Below are positions 8,852 to 14,735 of a stretch of DNA of 64,000 nucleotides, piece after piece. Below the pieces are notes generated by a model, which was given only the letters and a program-made list of their open reading frames with translations, had not been told where the DNA came from and searched no databases. The translations under genes were made by a program, and so were the position numbers. This stretch comes from Bradyrhizobium sp. Ec3.3 (GTDB lineage: Bacteria > Pseudomonadota > Alphaproteobacteria > Rhizobiales > Xanthobacteraceae). The stretch covers positions 1-64,000 of the forward strand of contig NZ_AXAS01000015.1 of the NCBI RefSeq assembly GCF_000472925.1, given 5' to 3'. Position 1 is the first letter of the stretch, and the number at the start of each line of letters is the position of its first letter.

Positions 8852-10720
8852 ATGCTTCGCGTCGTATCGTTCCTCATCCTCATCGCACTTGCCGCGGCCG
8901 GCGGGGCCTGGGTTGCCGATCAGACCGGCGATATCATCCTGACCTGGGGCAACTTACGCGCCACGACGACAGTGCCGGTGTTCGCGTTCGGGCTCGGCCT
9001 TGTTGCGGTGGCGGCAATATTCGCCTGGAGCATTTTGAGCGGGATCTGGCGAACGCCGGCGCGGATGCGTCGCCGTCGTCACGAGAAGCGCCATGCGCGC
9101 GGCCGCCACGCCATCACCCATGGCCTGCTGGCGATCGGCCACGGCGACACCGCGCTCGCGCGCCGCCACGCGGATGCGGCGCGGCGGCATGCGCCGGACG
9201 ATCCGCTGGCGCTGCTCCTGCACGCGCAGTCGGCGCAGCTCGACGGCAATCGCGACGAGGCGCAGCGTGCCTTCCGCGCCATGGCCGAGCGTCCCGATAC
9301 GCGGCTCCTCGGCCTGCGCGGCCTTTTCATCGAGGCACAGCGCGCCGATGATGCAGTTTCCGCGGTGATGATCGCCGAGGAGGCCATCAAGCTGTCGCCG
9401 TCCTCGACCTGGGCCTCGCAGGCGGTGCTCGGTTTCCGCTGCGCGCGCAGCGACTGGAGCGGCGCGCTCGCGATCCTCGATTCAAATCTCTCGGCCGGCC
9501 TGATCGACAAGAAGGCATGGCGACGGCAGCGCGGCGTGCTGCTCACGGCGCGCGCGCTGGAGCTCGAGACCATGGACCGCGACGTCGCGCGCGAGAGCGT
9601 GATGGAGGCGGTGAAGCTCGCGCCGACCCTGGTGCCGGCCGCCGCGCTCGCAGCGAAATTCGAGAGCGAGGCGCATCAGGTGCGCCGCGCCATGAAGCTC
9701 GTGGAAGCCGCCTGGCTTTCGCATCCGCATCCCGATCTCGCCGATGCCTATGCGCATGTGAAGCTCGGCGATTCCGCGCGCCAGCGCTTGCAGCGGATCG
9801 AGACGCTGGCGGCCAAGACGCCCGGTCATGTCGAGGGCCAGCTCGCGCTCGCGCGCGCCGCGATCGACGCATCCGAATTCGTCCGCGCCCGCGAGGCGCT
9901 GGCGCCGCTCATCAACGATCCGACCCAGCGGGTTGCGCTCCTGATGGCGGAGATCGAGCGCGCCGAGCATGGCGACAGCGGCCGTGCGCGGGCCTGGACC
10001 TTGCGCGCCGTGCGCGCCCGTCACGACCCGGCCTGGACGGCCGATGGCTATGTCAGCAACCGCTGGCGTCCGGTTTCGCCGGTCACCGGCCGGCTCGACG
10101 CCTTCCAATGGCAGGCGCCCGTTGCGAGCCTGCCCTCGGACAAGGGCACGACGATCGAGGCCTCCCCGTTCGAGGAGGCCATGCTGGCTGCCCCGCCGCC
10201 GAAGCGGATCATCGTCAGCAGCGAGGCGCTGGAACCGGTCCAGCCAGCGCCTGCGCCGGCCGCGCAGGACAATCTGCCGCCCGCGCCCAAACCTTTGGAA
10301 GCCAAGCCTTTGGAAACCAAGTCTTTGGAAACCAAGCCTGCCGAGACCAAGCCTTCGGAGGTCAAGCCTTCGGAGGTCAGGACGCCGGAAGCCAAGAACG
10401 AAGCCAAGAACGACGCCAAGACAATCGACATGAAGGTGTCCGAAGCGCCTAAGCCGGTCACGGCGGCCAATGAGCTGGCCAAACCGGCGCCCGAGCCCGC
10501 CGAATCGGCCCCCATTGCGGCTACGCCCGTGTTCCGCGCCCGTACCGACCTCGGCAAGCCGGCGTTTTCGCCAATTCCTGCCGTTATCCCGATCATCCGT
10601 GCGCCAGATGACCCCGGAATCGATGACGAGGGGCCGAGCGATGAATTTACGGAACAAATCGGCACGCCGAAGGCCCAGGCCGGCGGCTGGCGGGGTTTCT
10701 GGTCCCGCTGGGGACGCTGA
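8852..10720 (+). CDS. HemY-like TPR membrane protein
   Basis: Inner-membrane protein of 622 residues with two N-terminal transmembrane segments (about residues 3-20 and 42-65), the HemY_N domain, and TPR-like helical repeats to about residue 410. It is the proteobacterial HemY associated with late heme synthesis, not the Bacillus coproporphyrinogen oxidase. The last 200 residues are low-complexity and Lys/Pro/Glu/Ala-rich, including six five-residue repeats of the form KPLEx, and they vary in the family. Ribosome site AAGGGA sits six bases before the ATG. Probably the last gene of the hemD operon; a GC-rich hairpin without a T-run follows at 10789-10806. Confidence 0.85.
   Translation: MLRVVSFLILIALAAAGGAWVADQTGDIILTWGNLRATTTVPVFAFGLGLVAVAAIFAWSILSGIWRTPARMRRRRHEKRHARGRHAITHGLLAIGHGDTALARRHADAARRHAPDDPLALLLHAQSAQLDGNRDEAQRAFRAMAERPDTRLLGLRGLFIEAQRADDAVSAVMIAEEAIKLSPSSTWASQAVLGFRCARSDWSGALAILDSNLSAGLIDKKAWRRQRGVLLTARALELETMDRDVARESVMEAVKLAPTLVPAAALAAKFESEAHQVRRAMKLVEAAWLSHPHPDLADAYAHVKLGDSARQRLQRIETLAAKTPGHVEGQLALARAAIDASEFVRAREALAPLINDPTQRVALLMAEIERAEHGDSGRARAWTLRAVRARHDPAWTADGYVSNRWRPVSPVTGRLDAFQWQAPVASLPSDKGTTIEASPFEEAMLAAPPPKRIIVSSEALEPVQPAPAPAAQDNLPPAPKPLEAKPLETKSLETKPAETKPSEVKPSEVRTPEAKNEAKNDAKTIDMKVSEAPKPVTAANELAKPAPEPAESAPIAATPVFRARTDLGKPAFSPIPAVIPIIRAPDDPGIDDEGPSDEFTEQIGTPKAQAGGWRGFWSRWGR
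10292..10381 (+). repeat. Six 15-bp tandem repeats inside the HemY-like gene
   Basis: Units of the form cctttggaaaccaag repeat six times in frame with a few substitutions and encode KPLEx/KPSEV pentapeptides in the low-complexity C-terminus. Such tracts change length by slippage without shifting the frame. Confidence 0.85.
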
Positions 10721-10788
10721 TCGGCAAGTTGGGCCCGGCTTGTCCTTGCCAATTCGGGCCATGCCCGATATCAGGAGCGCGCGCGTCC

Positions 10789-10806
10789 GGGGGCCGATAG
10801 GCCCCC
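10789..10806 (+). terminator. GC-rich hairpin after the HemY-like gene
   Basis: GGGGGCC and GGCCCCC form a perfect 7-bp stem around GATA, 69 bp after the stop codon and just before the tRNA gene. There is no T-run, so factor-independent termination is uncertain. Confidence 0.35.
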
Positions 10807-10824
10807 AAGGGCCGTCAAGGGTCC

Positions 10825-10900
10825 GCCGCAATAGCTCAGTTGGTAGAGCACGTCATTCGTAATGACGGGGTCGGGGGTTCGAGTCCCTCTTGCGGCACCA
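10825..10900 (+). tRNA. tRNA-Thr (anticodon CGT)
   Basis: A 76-nt cloverleaf. Acceptor strand GCCGCAA pairs with TTGCGGC, the D arm is GCTC...GAGC, the anticodon stem CGTCA/TGACG encloses loop TTCGTAA with anticodon CGT, and the T arm GGGGG-TTCGAGT-CCC is normal. The CCA end is encoded. The last 17 bases around its 3' end recur at 14418-14434, marking it as the integration target of the following island. Confidence 0.96.
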
Positions 10901-10901
10901 C
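10885..10901 (+). repeat. Candidate attL: 3' end of tRNA-Thr
   Basis: The 17 bases ccctcttgcggcaccac, covering the end of the T arm, the 3' acceptor strand and CCA, are repeated exactly at 14418-14434. A duplicated tRNA 3' end is the usual footprint of a tyrosine-recombinase island. Confidence 0.75.
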
Positions 10902-11420
10902 TTCTCCTTCACCAGCGTTCGCCGCCTGTCGTTTTTAGCGCTTAAAGCGCTGAAACGATTACTATTTTTGATAATCCTGTTCTTGGCAGTGCGTCGGCGT
11001 TCTTTGACAGCCGGAACAACCGTTGGCAGTTTTGTTGGCATCGGTACGTTGGCGATTCTCTCAATGCCAACATTTTCAATGCCAACATTTTGAAAATACC
11101 CAAGCACTGAGCTACGGACTTTTTGCCTCGCGTGCCTGCCTGCCGTGAAGGCGCGCCAATAGTCATCATGTGATTTCGTCAATGGGATACGACGAGAAAT
11201 CTGCGGGTCCCATATTGCCAGCCGGGCCCCTGCGCCTATGCCCTGACCAACCCAATTTCAAACTGCTCGACTTAAAGGTGGCCGCCGCCGCGGTTACAGC
11301 AGGAGGGTGCATTCATCGAAGTCCGCCCCGGTCGCTACCAAATTCGGCCCCGCACCGGAGTGTCGGGTGGAGGACCGGCTTAAGAATGGGCCGTCTTAGC
11401 TGATTGCGAAGTTGCCAAAT
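10901..11420. other. Left island end, non-coding
   Basis: This 520-bp stretch has no convincing gene. A minus-strand open frame (10853-11182) overlaps the tRNA and is rejected. The region holds the clustered TGTTGGCA-type repeats at 11034-11091; 11183-11420 shows nothing recognisable. Confidence 0.6.
11034..11091. repeat. Candidate integrase arm-type repeats, left end
   Basis: TGTTGGCAT at 11034-11042 is followed by two tandem 15-bp units tcaatgccaacattt (11062-11076, 11077-11091) that carry the same motif inverted. Related CGTTGGC words lie at about 11022 and 11049. The motif recurs near the right island end. Confidence 0.5.
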
Positions 11421-11771
11421 CTAATCAACCGGCGCGCCCGCGGAGCGTTTTCGAGGACGCCCCAGTTTCGGTCGAGGCGGTATCGGGCGAGGTGGTCTCG
11501 CCTTTACGGTGAGGCCCACGCCGAGGGCGTTAAGGAGAGCCATGACCCGGTAAAGGAAAGGCTCTGTCTCTCCGCTAAATGTCACGTAAAGCTTGTCGCG
11601 ACGCAGCCCGGACTCCCGTGCCAAAGCTTGTACGTTCTGAGCCCGCATTACCCGATTCATTGCCATCAAGATAACATCGATGTCATTTTCTTCAAATGCG
11701 TCAGATAGATAGGCCGCGATTGCCTCCGGATTATCTCTGAAAAGTTTGGCGTCTGCTTTCCGATCCGACAT
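11421..11771 (-). CDS. Orphan addiction-module antidote-like protein (HTH)
   Basis: A 116-residue protein matching the putative addiction-module antidote family (COG3636/TIGR02684). Residues 10-25 (RDNPEAIAAYLSDAFE) and the helix-turn-helix segment ALARESGLRRDKLYVTFSGE are typical, followed by VMALLNALGVGLTV and a basic Pro/Arg-rich tail. Antitoxins of this group normally follow a HigB/RelE-like toxin gene. Here only 160 bp separate it from the divergent porin gene, and downstream there is no candidate toxin, so it is an orphan. Two 22-bp direct repeats in the upstream spacer may be its operator. It may serve as a plain regulator of itself or of the porin gene. Confidence 0.75.
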   Translation of the reverse strand: MSDRKADAKLFRDNPEAIAAYLSDAFEENDIDVILMAMNRVMRAQNVQALARESGLRRDKLYVTFSGETEPFLYRVMALLNALGVGLTVKARPPRPIPPRPKLGRPRKRSAGAPVD

Positions 11772-11830
11772 GGGCTGCCCCCCGTTGATTAAGGGTGACT
11801 GTGGCCTCCGAGCGACAGCCTTATATCGAG

Positions 11831-11874
11831 AAATGCGTATAGTTGCCGCACTAAATGCGTATAGCTGCCGAACT
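11831..11874. promoter_or_regulatory. Two tandem 22-bp direct repeats, possible operator
   Basis: The 22-bp units 11831-11852 and 11853-11874 begin aaatgcgtatag and differ at two positions. They lie between the divergent antitoxin-like gene (start 11771) and porin gene (start 11944). Tandem sites two helical turns apart suit an HTH dimer such as the adjacent antidote-like protein; this is inference. Confidence 0.5.
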
Positions 11875-11943
11875 GAAATTTGGGAATCGGTGCGGAACGC
11901 CCTCCACCGTGATCAACTTTGACGCGAACTATTGGGGATTACC

Positions 11944-12762
11944 ATGAGGAAATTGGTGCTCGCACTGGCCGCGACAGCGGCGCTCACGGGGCAGGCATTT
12001 GCTGCTGATATGGCCGTCAAGGCGCCTCCGCCTCCGCCTCCTGCTCCGGTTGCCAACTGGACCGGCTGCTACATCGCCGGCAGTGTTGGTTACGGCCTCT
12101 ACGACAACGAAACGAATAGCCGCTTCAGGGACCCCGTCACCGGTACGGACTTTGTTGCTGGCGCGAACGTGAACGTGGCCGGGAAGGGCTGGCTGGCCGG
12201 CGGCGGCGGCGGCTGCGACTATCAGTTCGGGCTCGGCGGGGGAGGCGGGTTCTTCGGCACGGGTCAGTTCGTGATCGGCGTCCTGGCTGATTACTATTGG
12301 TCCGACATGAGGGGTGATCGCCCCAGTATCGTTTCCCCCTTCTTTTCCGCGCAGGAGAAGGTGAACTCTCAGTGGGCTGTAGGCGGCCGCATCGGCTGGC
12401 TCGTGAATCCGAACACCCTCACCTACTTCTCCGGCGGCTACACTGAAGCCCATCTGACTGGCACTGGTAACTTCTTCACCCCAATAAACAACACCTTCCT
12501 TGGTACCGTGATTCCGGGCCGCACGGTCCAGGGTTGGTTCCTTGGCGGCGGTGTCGAGTATCAGAGCGGTTGGATTCCGAACCTCACCTGGAAGACCGAG
12601 TATCGCGTCTCCGAGTATAACCGGACCGATCGCTTCGAGAATGTTATCGCGACTGGCCTGTCCACCAATTTCTTCAGCAGTGACAGGCTCATCACTCAGA
12701 CCGTCATGACCTCGCTGGTCTATCGCTTCAACTGGGGCGGCCCGGTCATTCCGAGGTACTGA
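11944..12762 (+). CDS. Omp25/31-family outer-membrane beta-barrel protein
   Basis: Outer-membrane protein of 272 residues, typical of rhizobia and Brucella. The signal peptide MRKLVLALAATAALTGQAFA is followed by the usual proline spacer and the first barrel strand NWTGCYIAGSVGYGLYDN; alternating glycine/aromatic strands continue to the end, with last strand MTSLVYRFNWGGPVIPRY. The ATG at 11944 is preferred over a TTG four codons earlier because it gives a clean signal peptide. It lies inside the island, is followed by a strong terminator, and has no operon partner. Function is structural or porin-like; specific cargo is unknown. Confidence 0.85.
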   Translation: MRKLVLALAATAALTGQAFAADMAVKAPPPPPPAPVANWTGCYIAGSVGYGLYDNETNSRFRDPVTGTDFVAGANVNVAGKGWLAGGGGGCDYQFGLGGGGGFFGTGQFVIGVLADYYWSDMRGDRPSIVSPFFSAQEKVNSQWAVGGRIGWLVNPNTLTYFSGGYTEAHLTGTGNFFTPINNTFLGTVIPGRTVQGWFLGGGVEYQSGWIPNLTWKTEYRVSEYNRTDRFENVIATGLSTNFFSSDRLITQTVMTSLVYRFNWGGPVIPRY

Positions 12763-12787
12763 TCTCTCCCGACTTGAACGTCCTGAA

Positions 12788-12817
12788 AGCCCCGGCATCG
12801 CGCCGGGGCTTTTTTAT
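12788..12817 (+). terminator. Rho-independent terminator after the porin gene
   Basis: Perfect 9-bp stem AGCCCCGGC/GCCGGGGCT with a five-base loop, followed by ttttttattt, 25 bp after the porin stop codon. Confidence 0.92.
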
Positions 12818-13235
12818 TTGAGGCTTTTCGCGACTGAGCTTGCGGGCAACAGCGACGAATCCATTACAAGCTACTACCGCACCGACCGCACCTTCCAGAA
12901 GGATGAGATGCTGGCGCCCGGTATGACTGAATTCGCAGCGGACCTGGGGGGCCATCGTCAACGACATCAGGGCCAGCCTTGGGGCCCCCTTGGGGGCATG
13001 GTACCATTTCCAGGCGCGCCCCCACCCCTGGCTTCAAAAAGTTTGGGCTAAAGCCAAAGCCTGTGCCGGACTTCACAGGGCGGTGTCCACTTTCGGAAAA
13101 TATTGGGGGCAGGGGCACCGAAGTACCAACGCCCTTAGGAGCCCCTGCGGAGGCCGCTGGTTGCCGTCTGGGTTCTGGCCCATCGCCTTAAGCGCGCCGT
13201 GCTGCAGGCCTGGGCAAAGGCACTTCCTGCTTGGT
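12818..13235. other. Island interior, no gene recognised
   Basis: 418 bp with G- and C-run-rich palindromic words (around 12975-12995) but no credible coding region. Short plus-strand frames (12979-13191, 12990-13262) lack ribosome sites. It may be the wreck of an insertion sequence, but I cannot name one. Confidence 0.45.
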
Positions 13236-14111
13236 CTAATTGCGCCAACCGAAGATTGGTAGGAACGACGGTGCCTGGGCATTTTGCGCAGACTGGTCCT
13301 GTGCTCGGGCGTCTTGTGCGGGTGGGACCTGTACCCGTGCAGTTTGCTCCCGCCGGATCTTTTTTTGCGGATTTTGCACGGGCTGTATCTCTGCCCGGGC
13401 ATGGTGGACGGGCCTGACGTGTTGGTGCCTTTGCATGGACCGAAGCGGTGCTCGGGCATTTTCCGCAACCCGTGCCGGCGCATCTTGAACGGGCTGTACT
13501 GGCCCGACCTGTGCCTGCGCATCTTGCTCGGCCATCCAAGCTTGGAATTGCCTAAACAGGGTTTCAGATGGCACCTCACTATTTTCCGTCTGCCTCTGAC
13601 CGGCGGGTTCAGAGACCGCAGCCGCTTCGTCGCGGGTCGGCGCGTCCGTTGCGGTCGGCGGCAAGGCCTGAGCATCGGCGGTAGATTGAATTGTTGACGT
13701 CGATCGGTCGGTGCCAGGCTGACTCTGACCGGCGGGTTCAGAGACCGCAGCCACTTCGTCGCGGGTCGGCGCGTCCTTTGCGGTCGGCGGCAAGGCCTGA
13801 GCATCGGCGGTAGATTGAATTGTTGACATCGACCGGTCGGTGCCAGGCTGAAGCGCCGATTTGTCGACCAGCGAAGCCGTGACGTCCGCAATGGAAGCCG
13901 TGACGTCCGCAAACAGCGTCACTGGATTTCCCACCGATAGAATCGCGATACCGATCGCTGTCGCCGTTGCAACCAAAATACTCGCCTTAAGAACTCGCGA
14001 CGAGATAACAGCTGCTCTTTCCCACGCTTTCCCGATACCCTGCTGCTCAGGTTCATCGGCGAGAAAGAGAGGCAAAGGATAGTCCGGATCAAAACTGTCT
14101 TTGGTCGGCAT
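13236..14111 (-). CDS. Repeat-rich single-pass membrane protein of unknown function
   Basis: A 291-residue protein I cannot assign. Residues 10-20 hold PDYPLPLFLADEP, followed by a basic stretch and one transmembrane segment at about 41-62 (KASILVATATAIGIAILSVG) and LFADVTASI. This N-terminal module is also present in the protein at 50244-51110. Next come two 43-residue tandem repeats, then SETLFRQFQAWMAEQ, a motif resembling the C-terminal end of the TAXI protein at 49049-50218. The last 110 residues are Gln/Ala/Pro/Arg-rich degenerate repeats built on VQPVQDA-like words. The bulk would be periplasmic. It sits in the island without an operon partner. Confidence 0.7.
   Translation of the reverse strand: MPTKDSFDPDYPLPLFLADEPEQQGIGKAWERAAVISSRVLKASILVATATAIGIAILSVGNPVTLFADVTASIADVTASLVDKSALQPGTDRSMSTIQSTADAQALPPTAKDAPTRDEVAAVSEPAGQSQPGTDRSTSTIQSTADAQALPPTATDAPTRDEAAAVSEPAGQRQTENSEVPSETLFRQFQAWMAEQDAQAQVGPVQPVQDAPARVAENARAPLRSMQRHQHVRPVHHARAEIQPVQNPQKKIRREQTARVQVPPAQDARAQDQSAQNAQAPSFLPIFGWRN
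13594..13851. repeat. Two tandem 129-bp repeats inside the island membrane protein gene
   Basis: Units 13594-13722 and 13723-13851 are nearly identical, with a handful of substitutions, and keep the frame (43 codons each). This points to recent duplication. Confidence 0.95.
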
Positions 14112-14417
14112 AGGGCGATACCCCCCTTAATCTTCTTGTCGACCAGTACCCTGCTATCGAGGTCCAAAAAGCGGGGAAAACTTGATTTCACTTGGGCGGG
14201 GGAACCTCACGATTCACCGGTCCGTACCCTCAGCGAACCACCATGCTCACCACTCTGAGACGCTGATTCGCACACTGTTGCTGCCGCAGCGCGAATGAAA
14301 ACTTTTCGCTGTCGCTCGCCCGAGGCCACGAAAATTGTTGGCATTCATGCTGGCATTCAGCCAAAATCGCACAGAAATTAGCTAGTTTGAACAATAGCTT
14401 ATTCCTATAGTGTGATG
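14112..14417. other. Right island end, non-coding
   Basis: 306 bp without a credible gene. It carries the TGTTGGCATT-type words at 14336-14357 and an AT-richer stretch just before the right boundary repeat. The promoter of the minus-strand membrane protein must start here. Confidence 0.55.
14336..14357. repeat. Candidate integrase arm-type repeats, right end
   Basis: TGTTGGCATT (14336-14345) and TGCTGGCATT (14348-14357) lie 12 bp apart and about 60 bp inside the right boundary repeat. They match the motif clustered near the left end. Confidence 0.45.
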
Positions 14418-14434
14418 CCCTCTTGCGGCACCAC
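14418..14434 (+). repeat. Candidate attR: copy of the tRNA-Thr 3' end
   Basis: Exact 17-bp copy of 10885-10901 with no tRNA body upstream. It defines the right edge of the island. Confidence 0.75.
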
Positions 14435-14735
14435 CTTCTCATCCAGACACGTCCAGACCAGCCTCCAGATTCGGTCAGCGTCGCTGTCCGCTGCGTCGCG
14501 CGGTGGCAACAGTCATCGTGAAACTTGCACCGCCTTGGTCGTTTGCCGCATTTGTGGCCGTTCCTCCGAGGATTGTGGTGTTCGTAGATTGCAATCTGAG
14601 CTTTGAACTTGGCGCGGCTTCGCCGTTCACGGTGGTCCGCGCGCAATTGAAACATTCTAGCGGCCGAACCGACTGACGCGTCCCGACCTTTCGTTATTGC
14701 CTTTGCCGGCGTGACAACTGTCCTTGAGGGCGGCG
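14435..14735. other. Spacer between island and adhesin gene
   Basis: About 300 bp without a supported gene. It should contain the adhesin promoter; I see no clear promoter or RNA element. Confidence 0.5.

Larger units (their letters stand above)
10885..14434. mobile_element. Small tRNA-Thr-borne genomic island or island remnant
   Basis: The 3.55-kb segment is bounded by a 17-bp direct repeat of the tRNA-Thr 3' end. It is less uniformly GC-rich than the flanks and sparsely coding: an orphan antitoxin-like gene, an Omp25-type porin and a repeat-rich membrane protein, separated by long non-coding stretches. Copies of TGTTGGCA lie inward of both ends, as integrase arm sites would. No integrase, excisionase or transfer gene is visible, so this is either a decayed island or a non-autonomous element mobilised in trans. 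The boundary repeat is seen; mobility is inferred. Confidence 0.65.

Noticed and set aside
9482..10831. Minus-strand open frame of 449 codons opposite the HemY-like gene
   Set aside because: Arg/Gly/Leu-rich antisense frame without ribosome site; it also reaches into the tRNA-Thr gene.
10853..11182. Minus-strand open frame of 109 codons ending in CRKRDSNPRPRHYE
   Set aside because: It runs over the tRNA-Thr gene; this ending is the antisense reading of tRNA 3' ends and is a common false gene call.
12979..13262. Plus-strand frames in the island spacer
   Set aside because: No ribosome site, no recognisable domain, and a composition dominated by G/C runs.
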